DNA of 8,223 bases from CBFGWV01 sp965652545 (lineage in GTDB: Bacteria; Pseudomonadota; Gammaproteobacteria; Competibacterales; Competibacteraceae): contig CBFGWV010000221.1 of assembly GCA_965652545.1 (NCBI GenBank), positions 1 to 8,223 of the forward strand. Reading direction: 5' to 3'. The position numbers and the translations under genes are program-made. Shown here one piece after another: positions 1-6,738 of this stretch (its first letter is position 1; every line of letters starts with the position of its first letter). The notes beneath the pieces were generated by a model, which ran no database searches, was not told the DNA's origin, and was given only the letters and a program-made list of their open reading frames with translations.

Positions 1-1001
1 TAGCCCCGGTACCAATCCACCAGCCGTCGCACGCCCTCATCGACTGGCGTCGTCGGGCGGTAGCCCATGTCCGTGGTCAGGTCGCCGACATCGGCATGGG
101 TCTCCGGTACGTCGCCGGGCTGGAGCGGCAGAAAACGCTTGACCGCAGTCCGGCCCAGCGCGCTTTCCAACGCCTCGATGAAGTCCATCAGCGCGACCGG
201 CGTCTGGTTGCCGATATTGTAAAGCCGGTAGGGCGCGAGGCTGGTTGCCGGGTCTGGTGCCAGTGGTGACCAGTCGGGGCGGCCCCGCGGTGGCCTGGCG
301 AGGACCTTGGCCACGCCCTGTACGATGTCGTCGACGTAGGTGAAATCCCGCCGGTGCTGGCCATGGTTGAAGACGTCGATGGGCTCGCCGGCGAGGATGC
401 GTCGGGTGAACAGCATCGGCGCCATGTCCGGACGTCCCCAGGGGCCGTACACGGTAAAGAAGCGCAGGCCCGTACAGGGGATGCCGTAGAGGTGGGCGTA
501 GCTGTGCGCCATGGCCTCGTTGGCTTTCTTGGTGGCGGCGTAAAGGCTGAGCGGATGATTGGCGCCGTCGTGTTCGGAGTAGGGCATGCGGCCGTTGGCT
601 CCGTAGACCGAACTGGTCGAGGCGAACACGAGATGCTCCACGCCATTGCGCCGGCAGCCCTCCAGCACCTCCAGGAAGCCGACGAGATTGCTGTCGGCGT
701 AGGCGCGGGGGTTGATCGCCGCGTAGCGCACGCCGGCCTGGGCAGCCAGGTTGACCACCCGTGTCGGTTTGACCGCGTCGAACACCGCGCCGAAGGCGTC
801 TCTATCGTGCAACGCGATCGTGTGGTGCGTGTAGCAGGGATGCTCGATATGCCGAGCCAGACGGGCGCGTTTGAGGTCGACGTCGTAGTAGTCGTTCAGG
901 TCGTCGATGCCGACGACGAGCTCGCCCTTGGCGAGCAGGTCCATGCACAAGGCCGAGCCGATGAAACCGGCGCTGCCGGTGACTAACGTGACGTGGCTCA
1001 C
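1..1001 (-). CDS. UDP-glucuronate 4-epimerase-type NAD-dependent sugar epimerase, 3' end cut by window edge
   Basis: Extended short-chain dehydrogenase/reductase that most likely inverts C4 of a UDP-uronic acid (UDP-glucuronate to UDP-galacturonate) in the cytoplasm, using bound NAD. 333 codons are visible. Seen: the NAD-binding glycine motif TGSAGFIG (residues 8-15), the DDLNDYYDVDLK stretch after the second strand (33-44) typical of glucuronate epimerases, ASTSSVYG (127-134) and the catalytic Tyr154-x3-Lys158 in YAATK. VYGPWGRPDMA (184-194) and the DPATSLAPYRLYNIGN region (250-265) are also hallmarks of this family. The reading ends at DWYRG, close to the usual C-terminus of about 335-350 residues, so only a few residues are missing. 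The start is GTG at 999-1001; its four bases GTGA overlap the stop of the upstream dehydrogenase gene, so translation is probably coupled. The family call is firm. The exact substrate (UDP-GlcA or the N-acetylated UDP-GlcNAcA) is not settled. Confidence 0.93.
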   Translation of the reverse strand, partial: MSHVTLVTGSAGFIGSALCMDLLAKGELVVGIDDLNDYYDVDLKRARLARHIEHPCYTHHTIALHDRDAFGAVFDAVKPTRVVNLAAQAGVRYAAINPRAYADSNLVGFLEVLEGCRRNGVEHLVFASTSSVYGANGRMPYSEHDGANHPLSLYAATKKANEAMAHSYAHLYGIPCTGLRFFTVYGPWGRPDMAPMLFTRRILAGEPIDVFNHGQHRRDFTYVDDIVQGVAKVLARPPRGRPDWSPLAPDPATSLAPYRLYNIGNQTPVALMDFIEALESALGRTAVKRFLPLQPGDVPETHADVGDLTTDMGYRPTTPVDEGVRRLVDWYRG

Positions 1002-2275
1002 AAGCGGCCGTCCACATCGCCGATCGGCAGGATGCCCTTGATGTCGTACAGCACGGCATCCTCAGTGCCCAGCGCCTTGAATCGACTTGCCGGCGAGTTG
1101 AGGAATTCGCGATGGGCCACGGCGACGATGATCGCCTGGTAGTGCCCGGCCGCCGGTTCGGTCACCAGGGTCAGCCCGTACTCCTCCTCGGCTTCGCGCG
1201 GGTCGGCATGAGGGTCGTGCACGTCCACATCGATGCCGTACTCGGCAAGGGCCTGGATCAGGTCGACCACGCGCGTGTTGCGCAGGTCCGGACAGTTCTC
1301 TTTGAAGGTCAGGCCGAGCACCAGCGCCCGCGCACCCTTGACCCGCTGGCCCTTGCCGATCATCAGCCGGATGACTTCCTGGGCGACATGGCTGCCCATG
1401 GCGTCGTTGATCCGACGGCAGGCGAGCAGGATGCTGGGGTGGTAGCCGACCGACTGGGCTTTCTGGATCAGGTAGTAGGGATCGACGCCAATGCAGTGCC
1501 CGCCGACCAGACCGGGTTTGAACGGCAGGAAGTTCCACTTGGTGCCCGCCGCGGCCAGCACATCCTGGGTGTCGATGCCCAACCGGTGGAAGATCAGGGC
1601 GAACTCATTGATCAACGCGATGTTGACATCGCGCTGGGTGTTCTCGATGACCTTGGCCGCTTCGGCGACTCGGATGCTCGGAGCGCGATGCGTCCCGGCG
1701 GTGACGATGCGTGCATACAAGGCGTCGACCAATTCGGCCGCTTCCGGTGTGGATCCGGCGGTCACCTTGCAGATCGTCTCCAACCGCCGTTGCCGGTCAC
1801 CGGGGTTGATGCGTTCGGGGCTGTAGCCGACGGTGAAGTCACGATTGAACACCAGCCCCGATGCCGCCTCCAGCGCCGGCACGCAGACCTCCTCGGTGGC
1901 ACCGGGGTATACCGTGGATTCGTAGATGACCAGGGCGCCGGGGCGCATGATGGCACCGACCGATCGACTGGCCGCCAACAGGGGGGTCAGGTCGGGGCGC
2001 TTGCTGTCGTCGACCGGTGTCGGAACGGTCACGACAAATACGTTGCACTGCGCCAAATCCGCAGCGTTGCTGGTATAGTTCAAGGCGCTGACGGCGGCGA
2101 GTTCCGCTTCGTCCAGCTCACCGGTATGGTCGCGACCGGCCTGTAGTTCCGCGATGCGCCGGGGGTTGATGTCGAAACCCACCGTCCGACAGTGCCGACT
2201 AAAGGCCACGGCCAGCGGCAATCCCACGTAGCCAAGACCGATCACGCCGACGATGGCGTTACCGAGGTCCATCAT
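998..2275 (-). CDS. tviB: TviB/WbpO-type UDP-N-acetylhexosamine (UDP-sugar) 6-dehydrogenase
   Basis: NAD-dependent nucleotide-sugar dehydrogenase of the UDP-glucose/GDP-mannose dehydrogenase family. It oxidises the C6 hydroxyl of a UDP-hexose, probably UDP-GlcNAc or UDP-GalNAc, to the uronic acid in two steps. The product is 425 residues, the length I recall for Salmonella TviB. Seen: Rossmann motif GLGYVG (13-18), VPTP (84-87), YESTVYPGATEE (118-129), YSPERINPGD (151-160), the Lys208 helix AAKVIENTQRD (206-216), the active-site loop GGHCIGVDPYYL with nucleophile Cys261, and TFKENCPDLRNTR (323-335) of the UDP-binding domain. The C-terminus DGRL also resembles TviB. The open frame continues upstream to about 2563, but that part is antisense to the TPR gene and has no family similarity. 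The Met-Met pair at 2270-2275 is the natural start, although its ribosome binding site is weak. First visible gene of a minus-strand operon with the epimerase. Confidence 0.93.
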   Translation of the reverse strand: MMDLGNAIVGVIGLGYVGLPLAVAFSRHCRTVGFDINPRRIAELQAGRDHTGELDEAELAAVSALNYTSNAADLAQCNVFVVTVPTPVDDSKRPDLTPLLAASRSVGAIMRPGALVIYESTVYPGATEEVCVPALEAASGLVFNRDFTVGYSPERINPGDRQRRLETICKVTAGSTPEAAELVDALYARIVTAGTHRAPSIRVAEAAKVIENTQRDVNIALINEFALIFHRLGIDTQDVLAAAGTKWNFLPFKPGLVGGHCIGVDPYYLIQKAQSVGYHPSILLACRRINDAMGSHVAQEVIRLMIGKGQRVKGARALVLGLTFKENCPDLRNTRVVDLIQALAEYGIDVDVHDPHADPREAEEEYGLTLVTEPAAGHYQAIIVAVAHREFLNSPASRFKALGTEDAVLYDIKGILPIGDVDGRL

Positions 2276-2423
2276 GTGTAGTTCCCGTGTCCAAGGCGAG
2301 ATGACCGCGAACCCGCGGCAGCTAAGGCGCGCCAAGTCTATCAGCCTGCCGGGCCAAGGACAGTCCCGTGGACGAAAACCGTCGATCTTCGGCGCTGCCG
2401 GTGCGCGCTGCGCGGCCAAGCCC
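2276..2423. promoter_or_regulatory. Divergent intergenic region between the dehydrogenase operon and the TPR gene
   Basis: 148 bp separate the dehydrogenase start from the preferred start of the TPR gene and should carry both promoters. I could not identify a convincing -35/-10 pair on either strand. One short inverted repeat is visible: CCGCG (2305-2309), a 4-base gap, then CGCGG (2314-2318). The plus-strand frame of the TPR gene stays open here, but codons such as CTA, AGG, GGA, CGA and AAA cluster in it, unlike the gene body. That supports noncoding status. Confidence 0.4.
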
Positions 2424-4568
2424 GTGTCGGCCGTTCGCCTGAGCCTGCTGCTCGCCGGCCTGTGGTGCACCGCGGCGCTGGGCCAGACCGACGCCGACGT
2501 CGTCGACAACGACGATACGGCCATATCGGTGCAGCAGGTGGATCCGGCTACGGAAGCCGCCATCGCCAGTGACTTGCTTGCGGCCCGGATGGAGCTGCTT
2601 CAGGGTGATCGGGCCGCGGTTCGCGAGCGGCTCGATGCCTTGGCGGACGACTATCCCGATGCTGTAGCCCCACTGGCCTCGCTGCTGTTGCTGGATCTGG
2701 CCGAAGGTCGGCTCAACCTCGCCAAGCGCCGCCTAAAGGCCTATGAGGGCGATGATATCGTCGTGCGCACGCTCGGTGCCGGTGTCGATCTGGCCGACAG
2801 CCGTGCCGGTGCGGCCTTGCGGACACTTCGGCCCCTGGTCGACAGCCACCCCCAGGATGCCGGTCTGCTGGCCTTGCGTGGCAGCGCCCAGTTGCAATTG
2901 GGCGATCTGGAGGCCGCGCTGGAGACGGTGCGCCGCCTGCGCGAGGCGAGCGATTATCCGCAGCGCCCCTTCAGCGACGGCTGGGCCGGCATTCTCGAAG
3001 GCCTGGGGGCTGACCGGGACATTCTCGCCTTCGCGCGCGATGCGGCACCCGACCTCCTGCCCCTGCGGGCGCTGATCGGGCTGAGCCAGCTGGCCGGTGG
3101 CAATTACGACGAGGCGCTGGAGACGGCGCGCGCCCTGGTCGCGGACAGGCCGCAATCGGCTCTGGCGTACAATCTGCTGGGCGCCACCCAACTGGCCCGG
3201 GGCGAGAACGGCGAGGCCCGAGAGGCTTTCGAGCGGTCGCTGAGTCTGGCGCCGCATCTCGTCGGAGTGGACATCAACCTGGCACGGTTGGATCAAAAAG
3301 CCGGTGACTACAACACCGCCGAGCGTCGTTATCGGCGAGTCCTGGCTCGGGTACCCGATCATCTCGATGCGCTCATGGGCATGGTCGATATCGCCGATGC
3401 GCGCGACCAGCCGTTCCAGGCCATCGACTGGCTGGAAAAAGCCTGGCAGCGCCACCCCGAGATACCCGAAGTCGGCCTGACGTTGGTCAAGCGCTACCTG
3501 GAGGACAATCGTTCTGGCGCCGCCCTGGTAACCGCCCGTCAGTTGCACGATGTGTTCGGTGAGCGCCCGGCGGTGATACGCGCCTATGGCTTGGGCCTGC
3601 TCGCCGCCGGCGACAATGCCGAGGCAGAGGTGCAGTTTCGGCGCCTGGTGGCTGTGGAGCCCGAGGCGGACAACTGGCATCTACTGGCCAGCGCGCTGAT
3701 TCGCCGGCAGGACTACATCGGCGCCCGTGAGGCATTGGCCAGCGCACTGGCCGTCGATCCCGATTTTCTGCCCGCCCGCATCGTGAACGTGCAGCTGGAT
3801 ATGCTCGATCACGACTTCGCCGCCGCACTGTCCACGGCCGAAGAGATTCAGGCCCGCTTTCCCAACCTGTCGGTCGGCTATCAGTTGGAAGGTGAGGTCC
3901 GCGTCGCCTCCGGCGAGTTTTCGCAGGCGGTGCGCAGCTTTCAGACCGCATTTCGGCAGGAGCCCAGTGCACGGATCGCCTTGTTGTTGGCCAATGCCCA
4001 ACGGTTGGCCGGCCGGCCCGACGGTGCCGTGGTTGCATTGCGCGCCTGGCTGACCCGCCGTCCCGACGATGCGGCGGTGCGTACCCAACTGGCATTGGAG
4101 CTGGATCGCATGGGGCGTCACGATGACGCGATCGTTCAGTACCACAAGTTGATCGAGCAGAATCCCGACGACGTCATGGTGCTCAACAATCTGGCGTGGC
4201 TGTACCTGGAGCGCGGCGATACCGTGGCCCTCGACTTTGCCGAGCGCGCGCTGGCCGGTGCGCCCGAACGCCCCGAGGTCATGGACACGCTAGGCTGGGC
4301 CGAGTTGCAGCTGGGCGACGCCGAACGTGGCGTCGCCATGCTGGAGGCGGCGCTGGAGCGGGCGCCGCATTTGGCCGACATCCGCTTCCACTTGGCTGTT
4401 GCCTATGAAAAGCAGGGGCGGGTCGACGACGCGCGCGTCGAGCTCGAGCGTCTCATGGCCGACCAAGTCGCCGATGACAATACGTTCTCCTACCGCGAGC
4501 AGGCTGAAGCCATGTGGCAGCGCTTGCACCCGCGGGACGACGAGGCGGCCGCCCCGCCCTCGAGCTGA
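2424..4568 (+). CDS. Exported tetratricopeptide-repeat protein, PrsT-like (exopolysaccharide/PEP-CTERM type)
   Basis: A 714-residue protein. The N-terminus looks like a signal peptide: Arg5, a hydrophobic stretch LSLLLAGLWCTAAL (6-19) and a likely cleavage after Ala-Leu-Gly20. Cys15 is preceded by Trp, so it is not a good lipobox. An acidic linker follows (TDADVVDNDD, 22-31). Two or three looser TPR units lie at about 84-177, then about fourteen units in nearly exact 34-residue register from 211 to 685, with the usual Gly/Ala and Pro signature positions. The C-terminal NNLAWLYLERGD (588-599) and VMDTLGW (619-625) match what I recall of PrsT proteins encoded near exosortase EpsH/XrtA loci. TPR proteins are scaffolds, so a periplasmic role in polysaccharide assembly or secretion is inferred from fold and from the neighbouring sugar genes. 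Start: GTG 2424 puts the signal peptide at the N-terminus. In-frame ATGs at 2253 and 2301 would add 41-57 basic residues and leave no promoter space. Another exopolysaccharide TPR protein is possible. Confidence 0.85.
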   Translation: MSAVRLSLLLAGLWCTAALGQTDADVVDNDDTAISVQQVDPATEAAIASDLLAARMELLQGDRAAVRERLDALADDYPDAVAPLASLLLLDLAEGRLNLAKRRLKAYEGDDIVVRTLGAGVDLADSRAGAALRTLRPLVDSHPQDAGLLALRGSAQLQLGDLEAALETVRRLREASDYPQRPFSDGWAGILEGLGADRDILAFARDAAPDLLPLRALIGLSQLAGGNYDEALETARALVADRPQSALAYNLLGATQLARGENGEAREAFERSLSLAPHLVGVDINLARLDQKAGDYNTAERRYRRVLARVPDHLDALMGMVDIADARDQPFQAIDWLEKAWQRHPEIPEVGLTLVKRYLEDNRSGAALVTARQLHDVFGERPAVIRAYGLGLLAAGDNAEAEVQFRRLVAVEPEADNWHLLASALIRRQDYIGAREALASALAVDPDFLPARIVNVQLDMLDHDFAAALSTAEEIQARFPNLSVGYQLEGEVRVASGEFSQAVRSFQTAFRQEPSARIALLLANAQRLAGRPDGAVVALRAWLTRRPDDAAVRTQLALELDRMGRHDDAIVQYHKLIEQNPDDVMVLNNLAWLYLERGDTVALDFAERALAGAPERPEVMDTLGWAELQLGDAERGVAMLEAALERAPHLADIRFHLAVAYEKQGRVDDARVELERLMADQVADDNTFSYREQAEAMWQRLHPRDDEAAAPPSS

Positions 4569-4575
4569 AGGGCAA

Positions 4576-4599
4576 CCGGTCAGCGAATACGCTGACCGG
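4576..4599. terminator. Perfect hairpin between convergent genes, possible bidirectional terminator
   Basis: CCGGTCAGCG (4576-4585), loop AATA, then CGCTGACCGG (4590-4599): a perfect 10-bp stem with a 4-base loop. It starts 8 bases after the TPR stop codon and contains the metG stop (4580-4582). There is no T-run on the plus-strand side and only TTGCCCTTC on the minus-strand side. It may therefore work with Rho or as a 3'-end stabiliser rather than as a classical intrinsic terminator. Confidence 0.6.
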
Positions 4600-6592
4600 G
4601 CTGCGCGCCGGAATCGGGTGTCAACAGGTACAAGCCCTCGCCGTCGCCGGCACACAGCACCATCCCCTCGGAGACCCCGAAGCGCATCTTTCGCGGGGCG
4701 AGGTTGGCCACCATCACGGTCAGGCGGCCGACCAGGTCCTCCGGCGCATAGGCCGAGCGGATGCCGGAGAACACCTGACGCGTCTCTGTACCGAGGTCCA
4801 GCGTCAGTTGCAGCAGCTTGTCCGAGCCGTCGACCCACTGCGCGGCGGCGATTTTGGCCACGCGCAGGTCGATCCGGGCGAAGTCGTCGATGCTGATGGG
4901 CGCGGCAATGGCTTCGCCGCCCGGCGGTGTGGGTGGCGGGGCGGCGGTCGTGGCCTTCGAGGCTTCGACCATCGCCTCCACATGCGCCGGGTCGACACGC
5001 GCCATCAATGGCTTGAACGCCGCAATCGCGTGCGCCAGCAGCGGGGTCTCTGAATCGGCCCAGCGCAACGGCTCGATCTGGAGAAATGCCTCGCTATCCG
5101 CGGCCAGCTGTGGCAGCACCGGCTTCAGATAGAGCACCAGCAGACGGAACAGGTTCAAGCCCTGGGTACACACGGCTTGAACCTTATCGCTCTGGGACGG
5201 GTCCTTGGCCAATACCCAGGGCTTGTGCTCGTCGATGTACTGGTTGGCCTTGTCGGCCAGCAGCATGATCTCGCGCATGGCGCGTCCGAAATCGCGGGCC
5301 TCATAGGCCTGGGCAATGACCGGGGCGGCTTCCGCGAGCGTCCGGTAGAGGGCCGGATCGTCCAATTGGCTGGCCAGTCGGCCATCGAACCGCTTACTGA
5401 TGAACCCCGCGCTGCGGCTTGCGATATTGACCACCTTGCCCACCAGATCGCTGTTCACCCGCGACTGGAAGTCCTCCAGGTTGAGGTCCATGTCGTCGAT
5501 GCGGTGCGACAGTTTGGTCGCCAGGTAATAGCGCAGATACTCCGGCCGCATGTGCTCCAGATAGGTGCGGGCCATGATGAACGTCCCGCGCGACTTGGAC
5601 ATCTTCTGCCCATTGACTGTCAGGAAGCCGTGGCAGAACACCCCCGAGGGGGTGCGGAAGCCGCTGCCGTCGAGCATCGCCGGCCAGAACAACGTATGGA
5701 AGTACGCGATATCCTTACCGATGAAGTGGTACAGCTCGGTGTCGCTATCCTTCGCCCAGAAGCGTTCGGCATCCAGCGCATGACGGTTGCAGTAGTTCTG
5801 AAAGCTGGCCATGTAGCCGATCGGCGCATCCAGCCAGACATAAAAGTACTTGCCCGGCGCATCGGGGATCTCAAAGCCCCAGTACGGCGCATCGCGGCTG
5901 ATCTCCCAGTCGTGCAGACCGGCGTCGAACCATTCGTCCAGCTTGTTGGCGATCTCGGCCTGGACACGGCCGGCATGCAGCCACTCGCGCAGCATGGGTT
6001 CGAAATTCTTGAGGCGGAAGAAGAACTGCTGGGTCTCCTTCTGGATGGGTGTTGCGCCGGAGAGGATCGAACGGGGGTTCTTCAGCTCATTGGGCGTATA
6101 CGTGGCGCCGCAGACCTCGCAGCTGTCGCCGTACTGGTCGGGCGCGCCGCAGCGTGGGCACTCGCCCTTGATGAACCGGTCGGCGAGGAACATGCCTTTT
6201 TCCGGATCGAACGGGCGCAGGATGGGGCGCTGTTCGATATGCCCGCCAGCCTTCAAGCGCTTGAAGATCAGCTCCGCGTAATGGCGGGTTTCCGGCGAAT
6301 GCGTGGTGTAGTAGTTGTCATGGCTGATCAGGAAGTCGCCGAAATCGGCCCGGTGGGCCTCGCCGATGCGATCGATCAGGGTCTGAGGGTCGACGCCCTC
6401 CTGCTCGGCCTTGAGCATGATCGGCGTGCCGTGAGCGTCGTCGGCGCACACATAAATGCAGGTATGGCCGCGCATGCGCTGGAACCGGACCCAAATATCC
6501 GTCTGGATGTGCTCCACCATATGCCCCAGGTGAATCGGGCCGTTGGCATAGGGCAGGGCGCTGGTGACCAGAATGGTGCGGTGCTCGGTCAT
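4580..6592 (-). CDS. metG: Methionyl-tRNA synthetase
   Basis: Class I aminoacyl-tRNA synthetase that charges tRNA-Met and initiator tRNA with methionine in the cytosol. It has 670 residues, against 677 in E. coli. Seen: LPYANGPIHLGH (13-24) with the HIGH-type signature at 21-24, CADDAHGTPIML (49-60), and a zinc knuckle with Cys145-x2-Cys148 and Cys158-x2-Cys161. Also seen: YFYVWLDAPIGYMASF (249-264), the KMSKS loop (330-334), the anticodon-binding helix ending in HKPW (456-459), a Pro/Ala-rich linker (about 545-565) and a C-terminal Trbp111-like tRNA-binding domain (about 570-670). This is the long, dimerising gammaproteobacterial form. ATG 6592 matches family starts, with ILVTSALPYANG six residues in, but has a weak ribosome binding site. 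A GTG at 6611-6613 with AGGG six bases upstream would add seven residues and cannot be excluded. Transcribed divergently from apbC, and convergent with the TPR gene. Confidence 0.98.
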   Translation of the reverse strand: MTEHRTILVTSALPYANGPIHLGHMVEHIQTDIWVRFQRMRGHTCIYVCADDAHGTPIMLKAEQEGVDPQTLIDRIGEAHRADFGDFLISHDNYYTTHSPETRHYAELIFKRLKAGGHIEQRPILRPFDPEKGMFLADRFIKGECPRCGAPDQYGDSCEVCGATYTPNELKNPRSILSGATPIQKETQQFFFRLKNFEPMLREWLHAGRVQAEIANKLDEWFDAGLHDWEISRDAPYWGFEIPDAPGKYFYVWLDAPIGYMASFQNYCNRHALDAERFWAKDSDTELYHFIGKDIAYFHTLFWPAMLDGSGFRTPSGVFCHGFLTVNGQKMSKSRGTFIMARTYLEHMRPEYLRYYLATKLSHRIDDMDLNLEDFQSRVNSDLVGKVVNIASRSAGFISKRFDGRLASQLDDPALYRTLAEAAPVIAQAYEARDFGRAMREIMLLADKANQYIDEHKPWVLAKDPSQSDKVQAVCTQGLNLFRLLVLYLKPVLPQLAADSEAFLQIEPLRWADSETPLLAHAIAAFKPLMARVDPAHVEAMVEASKATTAAPPPTPPGGEAIAAPISIDDFARIDLRVAKIAAAQWVDGSDKLLQLTLDLGTETRQVFSGIRSAYAPEDLVGRLTVMVANLAPRKMRFGVSEGMVLCAGDGEGLYLLTPDSGAQPGQRIR

Positions 6593-6620
6593 CGTCTCGT
6601 CGTCGGTCGTCACGGGAAAC

Positions 6621-6707
6621 CCTGTATGGTAACGGTTCAAGCCGGTGCGCGCCCGGAATGCGCACCGAAGTAAACGCTCAACAGGCCGCGAACACCTGTA
6701 TTACCAT
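6621..6707. repeat. Paired 7-base repeats flanking the metG/apbC control region
   Basis: CCTGTAT occurs in direct orientation at 6621-6627 and 6695-6701. Overlapping each copy is one arm of an inverted pair: ATGGTAA at 6626-6632 and TTACCAT at 6701-6707. Each side therefore carries a CCTGTA block joined to a TGGTAA-type block in opposite orientation. This could be two half-sites for one regulator or chance. Seven-base matches in 90 bp are weak evidence. Confidence 0.3.
6643..6667. repeat. 8-bp inverted repeat in the metG/apbC intergenic region
   Basis: CGGTGCGC (6643-6650) and its exact reverse complement GCGCACCG (6660-6667), separated by 9 bases. The whole element is 25 bp, midway between the two divergent starts, and could be an operator or a leader hairpin. 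There is no T-run, so a terminator is unlikely. Confidence 0.5.
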
Positions 6708-6729
6708 TCGCCTTCCACCGTATATCAGC

Positions 6730-6733
6730 GGAG
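6730..6733 (+). promoter_or_regulatory. Ribosome binding site that fixes the apbC start
   Basis: GGAG lies five bases before ATG 6739. It supports that start over the longer open frame that begins at ATG 6658, whose extra 27 residues lie in the divergent control region. Confidence 0.75.
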
Positions 6734-6738
6734 ACCCC

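Larger units (their letters stand above)
6593..6738. promoter_or_regulatory. Divergent control region between metG and apbC
   Basis: 146 bp that must hold the start signals of both metG (minus) and apbC (plus). It contains an 8-bp inverted repeat and a second pair of scattered 7-base repeats, listed separately. AT-richer patches such as GTATTACCATT (6698-6708) and GTATATC (6720-6726) could be -10 elements, but no matching -35 box at proper spacing stands out, so no promoter is assigned. Confidence 0.45.

Noticed and set aside
1112..2146. Plus-strand open frame of 344 codons across the dehydrogenase gene.
   Set aside because: It is antisense to an intact TviB-type enzyme with all catalytic residues, and its translation shows no recognisable fold motifs.
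2464..2468. Cys15 of the TPR protein as a lipobox cysteine.
   Set aside because: The preceding residues Gly-Leu-Trp do not fit the lipobox rule of a small residue at -1, so cleavage after Ala-Leu-Gly20 by signal peptidase I is more likely.
2276..2563. Upstream extension of the dehydrogenase frame (about 96 extra residues).
   Set aside because: It has no resemblance to the dehydrogenase family, which starts a few residues before GLGYVG. It also runs antisense to the start and signal peptide of the TPR gene.
2733..3680. Minus-strand open frame inside the TPR gene.
   Set aside because: It is a mirror of a strongly supported TPR coding frame, and its translation shows no recognisable motif.
5177..6673. 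Long plus-strand open frame of 498 codons.
   Set aside because: It is antisense to metG, whose catalytic motifs are intact through the whole span. Long mirror frames are expected in GC-rich coding DNA, and I see no domain in the translation.
6720..6726. GTATATC as a -10 box for apbC.
   Set aside because: No acceptable -35 box lies 16-18 bases upstream, and the resulting transcript would begin at or after the Shine-Dalgarno site.
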